From Emergencia timonensis (lineage in GTDB: Bacteria > Bacillota > Clostridia > Peptostreptococcales > Anaerovoracaceae): DNA of 64,000 nucleotides. A program made the translations under genes and the position numbers. Within the stretch, counting starts at the first letter, position 1, and every line of letters begins with the position of its first letter. The notes below the pieces were generated by a model. It searched no databases. It saw only the letters and a list, made by a program, of their open reading frames with translations, and had not been told where the DNA came from. The DNA is taken from the NCBI RefSeq assembly GCF_900086585.1, contig NZ_FLKM01000009.1, forward strand, positions 1,922,001 through 1,986,000, given 5' to 3'. Positions 8,585 through 18,111 of the stretch are shown in pieces.

Positions 8585-10441
8585 TCAACGTTTTTTATAT
8601 ATCGGTATTTTCACATCAATAGAATTTATATCTATCATAATTCTAGTAACGGTATCTGGTCTTTGGGTCGCTTCCGCATCGATGCCGTATAAGATCAATG
8701 CCAATTGATGACCCTCTGCTAAAGTATGGTCTGTGGGAACCATATCAAAGCTGTAGTGGTATATTCTGCCCGGCTCAATTTCTTCTTTGCGCCAGAGAGC
8801 AGATCTGTTCTGTGCGTTGAGCCAGCCACGTGAAATTACCTTAAATGCAGAAGGTTCTGCCTCGTAGCCGAAGGTGAATTCTCCATTTCCTGCCTCCACC
8901 TCTTCTGCAGTAATTCGTTTCTCCTCTCCTAAATCTACCAGCATGGCGCTCAAAATAGCGGTTGGCTTGTCAAGGCTTGCATCAAAGGAAACTTGCACCG
9001 CACCAGTGATACGAAGATCGCCCTCCCCCACTGCAATTGGATTCCAAAGAAACTTCAACCGATTCAGGTAATCCGCTTCTTCACTGAGAACAAGCTCATG
9101 CAGCCAGTCAGCCAGGTTGTCTTTTTCCTTGTCATAGACCGTCAGTGACAGGTCGTCTACAATAAGCCCCGTCTCTGCTTCTGAATCAATGGGGAAGGTT
9201 TCGTAAGACCAGCCAGCAGGCGGCCATGTGTCCGACGTCATCCAAAGCCCTTGATCCAAGTTGCTTTCAACTAGGACTTTTGCTTCCGCTTCAATGCCGT
9301 TATCAATTCCATAAAGATAGTGGTCCAGCCACCTTTTCATGATATCTAAAGTGGATGAGCCTTTCAAATTATAGATATAAACGTGTTCTCCCTGATGGAG
9401 CATCATCTTTCTCGGAATATCATATTTCTCCAGCGCTTTAAAGAATGGGATGCACTGGTTTGTCTTGACATTCCAATCGTTGATGCCGTGGATAATCAAA
9501 ACCGATGCTTTGATATTGGAAACCAGATTTAAATAGTTTCGCTCATCCCAAAAACGGTTGTAATTGCCAGAGAGTCTGTCTTCCCCCTCTTCCAGCTTAT
9601 GCAGCGCACGACTGTAAGCCTCCTTGACCTTCGCGTAATCTTCCGGATCTTTGGCTCTGCTGAAGCAATATTTAGCCAAAATATCCAAATCATCCCCCTG
9701 CCAGCCCAAGGCCGGCAAGTTGAGTCCGTTGCACCTGTAATAGTCGTACCAATTACAGATTGCAGCCTCCGGAATAATCGTTTTCAGGCCGGAAACGCCA
9801 GTGGCCGCTACGCCGATACACATCGTACCCAGGTAGGATTTGGCTGACATGGCTACATTACCTGTACACCAGTCCGCTCTGACTTCGATGTTATCTGTCT
9901 TGTTAGTAAAAGCCCTACATCTGCCGCACAGCCAATCGATGACTGATTTAAAAGCGAGAATTTCTTCTCTGGAACCTGTCAAGGTAAAGCCCTCTGAATC
10001 TCTCGTACCCAGGCCAGCACAAAACACAGAAGCGTAACCCCTCTGGTTAAAGTAGTCATAGACCTCCGAGATACACTCTAACTCCGGCTCTTGATTCGTC
10101 ATGGCATGATCTGCAAAACCAACTGTCGTTCTGACCTGGGAAGGTCTGACTGCTCGAACCTCGCTGAAGTTAAATTTAATGTCTTCTTCCCGTATGTCTT
10201 GGTTCGGATAGACTTTGACCTCCCGGTTAACATCATGAGGAACATACCAGTCCTCATTGCAGCTCATCATGTATGGATTCGCCACATAAATCGCCGGTAC
10301 CCTTGTACCCTGCATTGTCGTTTCCGGTCTTCTGATATAAACGGCAATGAGATCCAGTTTTCCGTCTCCATCTGTATCTACTGGTGTTTCAACATACACC
10401 TTCTCTAAAATGCACGCTCTTTTTCCTTCTATATTACTCAT
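8585..10441 (-). CDS. Xaa-Pro dipeptidyl-peptidase (S15 / CocE family)
   Basis: A cytoplasmic serine peptidase releasing Xaa-Pro dipeptides from peptide N-termini. At 618 residues it is of the shorter clostridial type rather than the roughly 760-residue lactobacillal PepX. It is an alpha/beta hydrolase with probable nucleophile Ser202 in MSAKSYLGT, acid Asp322 in IIHGINDWNVKT and His353 in LHQGEHVYIYN. The region after about residue 385 is the beta-sandwich C-terminal domain of CocE/NonD proteins (ALILYGIDAE near the end). It starts 19 nt after the MFS gene and is the last gene of the 13.8-8.6 kb operon. The context supports peptide catabolism. Confidence 0.9.
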   Translation of the reverse strand: MSNIEGKRACILEKVYVETPVDTDGDGKLDLIAVYIRRPETTMQGTRVPAIYVANPYMMSCNEDWYVPHDVNREVKVYPNQDIREEDIKFNFSEVRAVRPSQVRTTVGFADHAMTNQEPELECISEVYDYFNQRGYASVFCAGLGTRDSEGFTLTGSREEILAFKSVIDWLCGRCRAFTNKTDNIEVRADWCTGNVAMSAKSYLGTMCIGVAATGVSGLKTIIPEAAICNWYDYYRCNGLNLPALGWQGDDLDILAKYCFSRAKDPEDYAKVKEAYSRALHKLEEGEDRLSGNYNRFWDERNYLNLVSNIKASVLIIHGINDWNVKTNQCIPFFKALEKYDIPRKMMLHQGEHVYIYNLKGSSTLDIMKRWLDHYLYGIDNGIEAEAKVLVESNLDQGLWMTSDTWPPAGWSYETFPIDSEAETGLIVDDLSLTVYDKEKDNLADWLHELVLSEEADYLNRLKFLWNPIAVGEGDLRITGAVQVSFDASLDKPTAILSAMLVDLGEEKRITAEEVEAGNGEFTFGYEAEPSAFKVISRGWLNAQNRSALWRKEEIEPGRIYHYSFDMVPTDHTLAEGHQLALILYGIDAEATQRPDTVTRIMIDINSIDVKIPIYKKR

Positions 10442-10460
10442 AACTGCCCTTCTTAAACTG

Positions 10461-11720
10461 CTATTTTTTTATCTTCTTAAGATATCTCATCCATATGCAT
10501 ACGAATACGACACCCAGAATCAACATTCCAATCAAAAACCCGAAATACTGTCTATATCCAGTCACGCCAGGATTTTGGTCGATGAGAATTCCCGCCAATA
10601 CGGAACAGAAAATTTCTGGCAGATAACCGACAGTTGAAATAACACCTGCCGCTGTTCCAGAATACTTTTCAGGAATTGCTCCTTCATCCATCATCGCCCA
10701 CGTCATAGCGTAGTTCACGTTATAGAATACATAAATTACGATAAAGAGGATCGTGAAAGCCGTAATACTTCCGGCATGGGTTGGAAGCAGCAAAATGCCA
10801 AGGGTGCCTGCCGCCATGATGATAAAGGAAATCAACAGCATTCTGCCAGTACCGATTTTGTCCGTTACATATCCGCCGCCAACACTGCCAAAGAGGGAAA
10901 ACCATCTCTTTAAGGCTGCCAATGTAGCCGCAAAAGTAACGGTAGCCCCTAGTATTCCAGTTGCATATGGTGTAAAATAGTAGAGGGATAGGGTGAAGAC
11001 ATAATTGCAGAATGTAACAATGCCAATGATCCAGACTGCAGGTAATTTTAGCACTTCCCCTATTCCTTTAAATGAAATCCTTTCACTGGCTTCGATTTTA
11101 TCGTCTTTTACGGTCAAGAAAGCCAGAACCCCCATCAAAACAGTCAGCACTGAATAGAATATGATGACAAATTTCATTCCCTGTGCTTGATTATCCATTT
11201 GACCAGCGCCAATTCTAAAGGCCGCTACGGCTGCCATAGCCATCAGCGCTGCGCCGATTCCTCTGCCCCCTTCAAAGAAACCAAAGGCTTTGCCTTGGTC
11301 GCCAGAACCAGACAGGATGCGAACCGCTTTGACGCATGCAGGCCAGAATGCGAACAGAGAACTGATGCCCCAAAACGCATATAAAGCGACAAGGGCGGCG
11401 AAGTTCAGCGGCAGCAGATGGATAAAACCACCGATTCCCGTACCAATCAGAGAAACGGATAGAATAATTCTCGTAGAAAAACGATCTGCTACGATACCGC
11501 CGAATAAATAGGAAATCATACCGAACACCCCTAGGACGCTTCCGAAGATCCCCATCTGTATGTTGGTAAGATGGTAAGTTTCTAAATAAACATCGTAATA
11601 ATCGAAACGAAAATATGGCAAACCATAGATAATCGCCCCACCGAAGGCTACGATCAGAATTGCCAGAAAGTTCTTGGACATCGTTTCTCCCAGTCCAATC
11701 TTGCTAAGTATTTTACTCAT
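10461..11720 (-). CDS. MFS transporter
   Basis: A 419-residue major facilitator with about 12 TM helices. The conserved loop 2-3 motif is seen as GGIVADRFSTRIIL and its second-half equivalent as GGYVTDKIGTGRMLLI. The charged residues are in the cytoplasmic loops and the N-terminus is short and basic. Its gene overlaps the 3' end of the M32-like gene by 8 bp and is followed by the Xaa-Pro peptidase, so import of proline-containing peptides or export of a product is a reasonable guess. The family alone does not give the substrate. Confidence 0.88.
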   Translation of the reverse strand: MSKILSKIGLGETMSKNFLAILIVAFGGAIIYGLPYFRFDYYDVYLETYHLTNIQMGIFGSVLGVFGMISYLFGGIVADRFSTRIILSVSLIGTGIGGFIHLLPLNFAALVALYAFWGISSLFAFWPACVKAVRILSGSGDQGKAFGFFEGGRGIGAALMAMAAVAAFRIGAGQMDNQAQGMKFVIIFYSVLTVLMGVLAFLTVKDDKIEASERISFKGIGEVLKLPAVWIIGIVTFCNYVFTLSLYYFTPYATGILGATVTFAATLAALKRWFSLFGSVGGGYVTDKIGTGRMLLISFIIMAAGTLGILLLPTHAGSITAFTILFIVIYVFYNVNYAMTWAMMDEGAIPEKYSGTAAGVISTVGYLPEIFCSVLAGILIDQNPGVTGYRQYFGFLIGMLILGVVFVCIWMRYLKKIKK

Positions 11721-13236
11721 TTGCTTTCTCCTTTAGATTTAATTTATATACTTCGGAATATTTCTTCCGCAAGTAGTCGATATAATATTGGGGATTAAGA
11801 GGCTCCTTTGTAGCGGCCTCCATGAGCTGATCAAAAGAATAGACTGCTCCGTACTGAAAGATGTGTTCGGCAAGCCAGTGGTTAATCTGGTCAAAATGGC
11901 CGCCAGCCAAGAGCACGTCGAAACTGCCGTATTCTCTCTCTATACTTGCTGTAAGCTGAGTCGCCGCGATATTGGAGACGAAATAGAGAGGAAAATAACC
12001 GATATAACCTGCCGCCCAGTGGATATCCTGCAATACGCCTTCCCTATCGTTTGTAGGTTTAATGCCCAGGTATTTCTCATATTTTTCATTCCAAAGCGCT
12101 GGCAAATCGCAGACTTTAATTCGTCCGTTTATCAAATCCTTTTCCAGTTCATAGCGAATGATGATATGGAGCGTATAGGTCAGTTCGTCCGCATCCAAGC
12201 GAATCAAAGATGGCTGCAGTCGATTTACATCTTCGTAAATATCCTGAAGGCTTGCCATTTCCAGTTCCGGAATGAGTCTCTTTAATTTTGGGTGAAAGTA
12301 AGACCAAAAGCCTTTGTTACGGCCAATAACGTTCTCATACAGCCTGCCAACAGCCTCTTCTAAAGCAAAGGAGGAAGCTTCTGCTAAAAAGGTTCCCAGC
12401 AGTTCCTTGCTGATGGACTGCTGATAAATACCTCTTCCGCCCTCATGAAGCACATTAAAAATACCCGCTTTTATATCCTCCTCATGGTAGGAGTTGACAA
12501 TTCTCACATCTGCAGGGGAATTTGCTAAAATCGTCGGATGCGCTCCAATATCCACCCTGCCTGCACTAAATCGAAATCCTAATTCTGACAACATGGATTT
12601 CCATAAGGCCTGCTGCCTGCTGCCCTCAATCGGCGGCAGCTTAACTGGTTTCCTTCGAAAGTCGCTTTTCTGTATTTCCCTATTAAATCCGATAAGAAAG
12701 TTTTTCATTTCCGCTGTGAGTGCGTCGACTTTTCTTACAGTCAGATTCTCTTCGTGATAACCCAGCAGTGCGTCATAAGGATCTTCTTCGTACCCCCAGT
12801 ACTCAGCAAAACGGATGAAGGTTTCCACAATTGATTCCAAATAAGGTTGAAAGATTTTAAAATCGGAAGCGTCCTTAGCCTCCTCCCAAACTTGCTCGGC
12901 AACGGCAATCAATTCAATGTAAGCCTGGTATTCTTCTTCTGGAATCTTGCTCACATAGACGGAATTTCTCTTAATTCTTTTGACCATGGATTCTGTTACA
13001 ACATCATTTTCTTTATGTCCGTCAAAAAATTTGAGGAGATCGTTAAATTGATTACTGGCTAGGAGCTGATACTGTTCGCTGGCCATAAAAGACATGACTT
13101 TACTCCTGTATTCAATGCCATCCTTGGGCATATAAGTAATCTTATCCCAGTAGACCAGAGAGTTCATGGTGTACTTGATGTATTCAATTTTACTGATTAG
13201 TTCCTTAAATTCTCTTAAATTTGCTTCGTAATTCAC
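11713..13236 (-). CDS. M32-family carboxypeptidase homologue with altered zinc site
   Basis: A 507-residue homologue of thermostable carboxypeptidase 1 (M32). The family zinc motif HExxH appears as HEGGR (His264, Glu265, Arg268), so the second zinc histidine is replaced by arginine. The region that normally reads HESQSRLWEN is EEAVGRLYEN (293-302), which keeps the glutamate ligand (Glu294) and the GR signature after it. The rest of the fold is intact and full length, including DVRIVNSYHEEDIKAGIF before the motif and NYHEE-like helices at the N-terminus. It may be catalytically impaired, use another ligand, or have become a binding protein. It lies between the regulator gene and the MFS gene in a peptide operon. 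Confidence 0.85.
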   Translation of the reverse strand: MNYEANLREFKELISKIEYIKYTMNSLVYWDKITYMPKDGIEYRSKVMSFMASEQYQLLASNQFNDLLKFFDGHKENDVVTESMVKRIKRNSVYVSKIPEEEYQAYIELIAVAEQVWEEAKDASDFKIFQPYLESIVETFIRFAEYWGYEEDPYDALLGYHEENLTVRKVDALTAEMKNFLIGFNREIQKSDFRRKPVKLPPIEGSRQQALWKSMLSELGFRFSAGRVDIGAHPTILANSPADVRIVNSYHEEDIKAGIFNVLHEGGRGIYQQSISKELLGTFLAEASSFALEEAVGRLYENVIGRNKGFWSYFHPKLKRLIPELEMASLQDIYEDVNRLQPSLIRLDADELTYTLHIIIRYELEKDLINGRIKVCDLPALWNEKYEKYLGIKPTNDREGVLQDIHWAAGYIGYFPLYFVSNIAATQLTASIEREYGSFDVLLAGGHFDQINHWLAEHIFQYGAVYSFDQLMEAATKEPLNPQYYIDYLRKKYSEVYKLNLKEKANE

Positions 13237-13258
13237 GTGCCTGTCTCCCGCCTAATCG

Positions 13259-13786
13259 CTATTTTAAATTATACTGCGTAAAGAAAGGATGCAGTGTGTT
13301 GCCGCTGAAATCCTTTTTTACCAATAGTTCTTCTATTGATAAAGCTTCCTGCTCTGTCTTTTTGCGCTGTTTAACAATTGTCTCATTCTCAATCTGTTCC
13401 AAAAGTGCCAACAGAATTTTCGCCTCTCGTTTCGATTTTTGAAGATTGAACTTATGGCTTCTCACTGTAGCTGCGCTGATTCCCATTTCTTCACAAATCT
13501 GTTTATTATCCTTTTCCAGATACATTCCCGTAAGCACATCTTTCTGAATTTCGGATAGACCGTTGACCTGCTTGTCCAAGTCCAACAGTCCGTGAAAAAC
13601 ACCGCCATGTCTATCAAAAATATGCTCTTTCACTGCTCTTTCTGCAGTTACCGTTCTGCCCCGGGAGCGATACACAATTCCCTCCTCGTATACTTCGCCA
13701 CAGAAAATACATGTACATGACTCTTCTTGTGGTGATTGGATATATCCAAGGGTTAATTCTTCTACTGTCAGCTCTTTAAATTCCAT
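13259..13786 (-). CDS. Short LuxR/sigma-like HTH regulator (DUF2087-type architecture without DUF2087)
   Basis: A 175-residue regulator when started at the ATG at 13784-13786, which has GGAG 5 nt upstream; a longer ORF begins 10 codons earlier without a good ribosome site. The N-terminal segment holds a CxxC pair (CIFCGEVYEEGIVYR), then comes HIFDRHGGVFHGLLDLDKQVNGLS and a helix-turn-helix (LSEIQKDVLTGMYLEKDN, then EEMGISAATVRSHKFNLQ). From memory, this matches the N-terminal two-thirds of DUF2087-containing regulators, but the C-terminal DUF2087 domain is absent here. It is the first gene of the regulator-M32-MFS-pepX operon and probably controls it. Confidence 0.72.
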   Translation of the reverse strand: MEFKELTVEELTLGYIQSPQEESCTCIFCGEVYEEGIVYRSRGRTVTAERAVKEHIFDRHGGVFHGLLDLDKQVNGLSEIQKDVLTGMYLEKDNKQICEEMGISAATVRSHKFNLQKSKREAKILLALLEQIENETIVKQRKKTEQEALSIEELLVKKDFSGNTLHPFFTQYNLK

Positions 13787-13835
13787 AGCATCTCCATTTT
13801 TCAAACAAAATCGCATATTGTTTATTAGTATCTAA

Positions 13836-13864
13836 ACTTTAACACATTTCATTTGAATTATCAA
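13836..13864 (-). promoter_or_regulatory. Predicted promoter of the peptidase operon
   Basis: TTGATA, 17-nt spacer, TAAAGT on the minus strand, about 50 nt upstream of the regulator start codon. It is the only good -35/-10 pair between the rpe terminator and the regulator. Confidence 0.6.
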
Positions 13865-13940
13865 TATATAATATGCAGATTTCCAGTATTTTAGAGCAAA
13901 GCCGCGCATCTGGCTGCTGTTCTTTCAATCACTTTTCACG

Positions 13941-13988
13941 ATAAAATAAAAAGCAAAAAATTTACCTTTCACAGGAAATTTTTTGCTT
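13941..13988 (-). terminator. Rho-independent terminator after rpe
   Basis: AAGCAAAAAATTT / AAATTTTTTGCTT, 13-bp stem, followed on the minus strand by TTTTATTTTAT. It lies 24 nt past the rpe stop and ends the long priA-to-rpe run. Confidence 0.85.
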
Positions 13989-14012
13989 TCGGTTTAGATG
14001 CAGAACGAAAAG

Positions 14013-14681
14013 TCACTCCCCGGTGCATCCGTCCATTCTTTCTTTGAATTCTTGTACTCTTTTTTCTATGTCCTCTGCACCAAAGACTGCAGAGCCAGCT
14101 ACGAAGATATCACATCCGGCGTCAGCCACTTCTCTGACATTATCCAGCGTAATACCGCCGTCTATTTCAATGACGAAATCATATCCCTTTTGCTTTCTCA
14201 GTTGATCTAATTGCCTGATTTTTTCCAAAGCAGATGGAATAAATTTTTGACCGCCAAAGCCGGGGTTTACTGACATCACTAAAATTAAGTCAGTCTCTGC
14301 TAATACCCACTCCAAAACAGACACCGGAGTTGCAGGATTAATCGCTACGCCGCACTTAACTCCTTTTGATTTTATATTTTGCAGTGTACGGTGCAGATGT
14401 ACACATGCTTCTTGATGCACAACGATATAGGCCGTCTTCTCTGTGATAAAATCATCCAGATAATCATCTGGCCTTTCAATCATCAGATGGACATCATAAG
14501 GACTGATATGACACTTGTTCAGAGACTTCATCACAGCAGCGCCGAAACTGATGTTGGGTACAAAGTGACCGTCCATAACATCCACATGGACATAATCGGC
14601 GCCTGCCCTGCTGATCAGTTCAACCTGTTCACCCAATCGGGAGAAGTCGGCTGACAGTATCGATGGTGCTAATTTCTTCAT
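14013..14681 (-). CDS. rpe: Ribulose-phosphate 3-epimerase
   Basis: A 222-residue TIM-barrel enzyme interconverting D-ribulose 5-phosphate and D-xylulose 5-phosphate in the pentose phosphate pathway. Motifs seen: APSILSADFSRL at the N-terminus, HVDVMDGHFVPN (metal ligands), HLMIERPDDYL, MSVNPGFGGQKFIPS and EIDGGITLDNV (second metal Asp). The length is normal. It follows rsgA by about 20 nt in the conserved prkC-rsgA-rpe order of Bacillota. The thiamine pyrophosphokinase gene that often follows rpe is not here. Confidence 0.95.
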   Translation of the reverse strand: MKKLAPSILSADFSRLGEQVELISRAGADYVHVDVMDGHFVPNISFGAAVMKSLNKCHISPYDVHLMIERPDDYLDDFITEKTAYIVVHQEACVHLHRTLQNIKSKGVKCGVAINPATPVSVLEWVLAETDLILVMSVNPGFGGQKFIPSALEKIRQLDQLRKQKGYDFVIEIDGGITLDNVREVADAGCDIFVAGSAVFGAEDIEKRVQEFKERMDGCTGE

Positions 14682-14701
14682 AATCTATTCTCCATTCGCT
14701 G

Positions 14702-15568
14702 CTAATACCTTTTTCTTTTCTTGACTTCTTCTAAATTTGCAAGGTAAGATTCATATCTCGCTCTGTGGATGCGTCCTCCAGCCACTGCCTCCAGGACTTT
14801 GCATCCCGGTTCTTTCAAATGTCTGCAGTCATCGAACTTGCATTGACCTTTGTAAGCAGCAATCTCAGGGTAATAATCGGCTAGCTCTTCCGCTTCTGCT
14901 TCCAAAATATCAAAAGATGTAAAACCCGGTGTATCGAACACCATACCGCCGCCCAGGGCTTCAAATATTTCTACATGTCTGGTCGTGTGCCTTCCTCTGT
15001 CCGTCTTCTGGCTCACGGTACCTGTCTCCATGTTGGCTCCTGGAATAATCAGATTGGTAATCGTCGACTTGCCGACACCAGAAGGTCCTGCAAAAGCTAC
15101 TTTTTTGCCTTCGATATAACGTAAGAGCTGATCTATACCCTTTCCAGTTTTTCCACTCGCACAGATGACGGGATAAACATCTCTATAAATATCTTGTATT
15201 TTTTTCAATTCTGCCTCAGAGACCAGGTCGCATTTGTTAATGCAGAGAATCGGTTCTATATCGCTTTGCTCCGCCATAATTAGAAACTTATCGATGACCG
15301 TAAAATTAGGTTTCGGTTTTGCAGCCGCAAAGACTACGATAAAATTGTCTACGTTTGCAATTGGCGGTCTGACAAAGTGATTTTTTCGGTTCTCAATGGA
15401 ATTGATAACTGCATCGCCATCCGGCAGGACTTCGATGTCCACGTTATCACCTACGGCGAGAGTGATGCCCTCTTTTTTAAAAATTCCCCGCCCTCTTGCC
15501 TGAAGAAGACCAATCGCGGTTTTTACATAGTAAAAACCGCCGATTCCTTTGATAATCAATCCTTTCAT
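14702..15568 (-). CDS. rsgA: Ribosome small-subunit biogenesis GTPase RsgA
   Basis: A 288-residue circularly permuted GTPase that checks late 30S maturation. It has an N-terminal OB domain (about 1-65), then the permuted G domain in the order NKCD (G4), FAGPSGVGKSTITNLI (G1), VFDTPGFTS (G3), followed by a C-terminal zinc-binding domain CKFDDCRHLKEPGC. The residues for GTP and zinc binding are all present. It sits 12 nt downstream of the prkC gene, and in related bacteria RsgA is a PrkC substrate, which fits the operon. Confidence 0.95.
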   Translation of the reverse strand: MKGLIIKGIGGFYYVKTAIGLLQARGRGIFKKEGITLAVGDNVDIEVLPDGDAVINSIENRKNHFVRPPIANVDNFIVVFAAAKPKPNFTVIDKFLIMAEQSDIEPILCINKCDLVSEAELKKIQDIYRDVYPVICASGKTGKGIDQLLRYIEGKKVAFAGPSGVGKSTITNLIIPGANMETGTVSQKTDRGRHTTRHVEIFEALGGGMVFDTPGFTSFDILEAEAEELADYYPEIAAYKGQCKFDDCRHLKEPGCKVLEAVAGGRIHRARYESYLANLEEVKKRKRY

Positions 15569-15580
15569 ACTTTGTTACCG

Positions 15581-17359
15581 TTAACCCTCATCTCCGTTGG
15601 TGTTTGCATCGTCACCGCCGTCGTCAGGTTCATCCGGTTCATCTGGCTCATCTGGTGGCACCACCACTGGCGCTCCCTTGCTGACAGTGATAGTAATAGT
15701 ACTTCCCTTTTCTACTTTTGTTTCAGCACCTGGGTCCTGGTTAATGACGATACCTTTGGAATAAGTCGTACTTTCTGCATATTCAACATTGACTTTAAAT
15801 CCGCTATTTTTCAGCTTTTTAGTCGCTTCTTCTACAGTAAGACCTGTCACATATGGAACTGTTTTTTCTTCTTTGTACTGTGAGCCATTACTGATAACGA
15901 CAGTCACTTCCGTGCCGGCATCGACTTCATCGTTAGCGCCTGGACTCATTGCAATAATTGTCCCCTTCTCCTTATTACTATCGTCTTCCCGCACATCACC
16001 AAACTTGAGCCCGGCAGCTTCTAGGGCGGCTTTGACAGTAGATTCATCATACATGTTTCCAATTAAGTTCGGCACAATAGTTTTTTCTTTCCCCGAACTA
16101 ATCCTAACGGTAATGGTGTCGCCTTTTTCAACTTTTTCGCCTTTCTCTGGCGTCTGATTCGCAATCTTACCTTCTTCTACCTCGTCACTAGGAACGTCCT
16201 CGCCCCTCTCTATCTTCAGCCCCATTTCTTTCAGTTCTGCTTCTGCCTCCTCATAAGTTTTATCAATTAGGTTTGGCGCTTTGAGACCACCGCCGATGAT
16301 GCCCAAGGCGTATAAAACGCCGAAAACTGCCGCAATGACCACTGCTGCGCCGACAACAGAAGCGATAATCATCTTTTTCTTATTCTTATTTCCCTGCTTT
16401 ACCTTGCTCGGCTTCGCTTTTACCTTCTTTGCAGGCTTTTCTTTGGATTTTGGCAGTACGTCTTCAACTTCTTTGCGCCGATTCATCTCCTGAAATTCTT
16501 CAACGTCTGAAGCTGCAAAAACAGAATTTCCTACCATTTTTGTCACAAACTCTATATTGTCCAGGTCTTCCAAAAACTCGTCTGCCGACTTGTAGCGGTT
16601 GGACTGATATTTGTCCGTAGCTTTCATAACCAGCTTTTCAAGGGCAGGCGGAATGCCGGGAACTAATTCAGACGGCGGCGTAATCTCATCGTTAATGTGC
16701 ATCAACGCTACTTGTACTGGATTATCTCCGTCAAAAGGTACCTGACCTGTCAGCATCTCGTATAGAACGATGCCCAAGGAGTAAATATCAGAGCGCTCGT
16801 CCACGTAGGCGCCTCTGGCCTGCTCTGGCGAGAAGTAGTGGACAGAACCGATAACCTTGCTGGTTTCCGTAACCAGCGTCGAATCACTGACAGCCTTAGC
16901 AATACCAAAATCGGCCAACTTGGCCATGCCATCTTTGGTAATCATGATATTATGTGGTTTTACATCTCTGTGAATAATATGGTTGCGATGGGCTACACTC
17001 AGAGCGGAAGCGACTTGTTTAATCAGCTCTATAGAGGTTTTGTAATCCATAGGAGCCCGTTCCTGGATGATATCACTGAGCGGACGACCGTCAATTAACT
17101 CCATGACGATGAAATGTATATTTCCTTCTTTGCCGACATCGTAAACACTGACGATATTCGGATGCTGCAGTCCCGCTGCTGCTTGAGACTCACGTTTAAA
17201 ATTCTCTACAAACTGTGCGTCTTTTGTAAACTCAGGACGCAGAATTTTGATAGCTACATATCGATTGAGCAGTCTGCATCTAGCCTTATAGACTACCGCC
17301 ATACCGCCTTCGCCGATTTTTTCAATTAACTCATATCTACCTGCAAGTAATTTACTCAT
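15581..17359 (-). CDS. prkC: PASTA-domain Ser/Thr protein kinase (PrkC/PknB)
   Basis: A 592-residue membrane kinase. The N-terminal Hanks-type kinase domain (about 9-275) has GEGGMAVVYKA, catalytic HRDVKPHNIMI and DFGIAK. A basic juxtamembrane linker is followed by one TM helix (about 331-352) and three extracellular PASTA repeats that bind muropeptides or lipid II, then an acidic Pro/Asp/Glu tail (DEPDEPDEPDD). The family regulates cell wall synthesis, division and spore germination. The gene overlaps the PP2C phosphatase gene by 4 bp, the classic antagonistic pair. Confidence 0.97.
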   Translation of the reverse strand: MSKLLAGRYELIEKIGEGGMAVVYKARCRLLNRYVAIKILRPEFTKDAQFVENFKRESQAAAGLQHPNIVSVYDVGKEGNIHFIVMELIDGRPLSDIIQERAPMDYKTSIELIKQVASALSVAHRNHIIHRDVKPHNIMITKDGMAKLADFGIAKAVSDSTLVTETSKVIGSVHYFSPEQARGAYVDERSDIYSLGIVLYEMLTGQVPFDGDNPVQVALMHINDEITPPSELVPGIPPALEKLVMKATDKYQSNRYKSADEFLEDLDNIEFVTKMVGNSVFAASDVEEFQEMNRRKEVEDVLPKSKEKPAKKVKAKPSKVKQGNKNKKKMIIASVVGAAVVIAAVFGVLYALGIIGGGLKAPNLIDKTYEEAEAELKEMGLKIERGEDVPSDEVEEGKIANQTPEKGEKVEKGDTITVRISSGKEKTIVPNLIGNMYDESTVKAALEAAGLKFGDVREDDSNKEKGTIIAMSPGANDEVDAGTEVTVVISNGSQYKEEKTVPYVTGLTVEEATKKLKNSGFKVNVEYAESTTYSKGIVINQDPGAETKVEKGSTITITVSKGAPVVVPPDEPDEPDEPDDGGDDANTNGDEG

Positions 17360-18099
17360 TTGACATCTTCCTCCGTAACTTTCAAGACTACCATAGTAAT
17401 GTTGTCACTGCCTCCGTTTATATTTGCCATCTCTACCAGTTCATTACAAATGTCGGTCATGGATTTTTCTTGTTTGAGTGCTGCGACCAGTTGATCTTCT
17501 CCCACTTCTCCATAGAGACCATCAGTACAAATCAGTACGATGTCATCCAGTTGGATGGGCAGGGAGAAGAAGTCCGCATCGACCGTATAGTCTGCGCCTA
17601 CTGCCCTCGTTATCATATTTTTATTTTCATGATTTACTGCTTCGTCTTCAGAAATAAGGCCTGCTTTCAGCAGTGTATTTACATAAGTATGGTCTTCTGT
17701 TATCTGCAACAGAACGCCGTCACGGAATACATATGCTCTGCTGTCGCCTACATTTACTATGTAAATGGTGTCATTTTGGACATATGCACATACCACTGTC
17801 GTCGCCATGCCCTTGTTCGACTCAAAGCGCTGAGATAATTCCAGAACTTTAAAGTTAGCATTTTTCATGCAGTCTTCAAAGTACTCCTGAACCTTTTCCA
17901 CCGATTGAATTTCATTCAAAGGATGCGTTTCAACATAATTTGCAATTTCATTTACTGCAGTCCTGCTGGCTATTTCCCCCGAATTATTTCCACCGACTCC
18001 ATCTGCGACGATGAAGACTTTATCTTTCTTCATAACAAAGCAAGCATCTTCATTATTACTGCGTCTCAGTCCTTTGTCAGTTTTGAAGCCAACCTCCAT
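17356..18099 (-). CDS. prpC: PP2C-type protein phosphatase (Stp/PrpC)
   Basis: A 247-residue metal-dependent Ser/Thr phosphatase, the partner of the PASTA kinase. It shows the PPM signature: TDKGLRRSNNEDA at the N-terminus, VFIVADGVGGNNSGE (metal Asp and Gly), GMATTVVCAYV, VNVGDSRAYVF, and near the C-terminus DIVLICTDGLYGEV and GGSDNITMVVL. All metal-binding aspartates are in place. The stop overlaps the kinase start by 4 bp. The rlmN gene that usually precedes prpC is absent; rsmB is directly upstream, 12 nt away. Confidence 0.96.
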   Translation of the reverse strand: MEVGFKTDKGLRRSNNEDACFVMKKDKVFIVADGVGGNNSGEIASRTAVNEIANYVETHPLNEIQSVEKVQEYFEDCMKNANFKVLELSQRFESNKGMATTVVCAYVQNDTIYIVNVGDSRAYVFRDGVLLQITEDHTYVNTLLKAGLISEDEAVNHENKNMITRAVGADYTVDADFFSLPIQLDDIVLICTDGLYGEVGEDQLVAALKQEKSMTDICNELVEMANINGGSDNITMVVLKVTEEDVK

Positions 18100-18111
18100 T
18101 TAAATCTCCTT

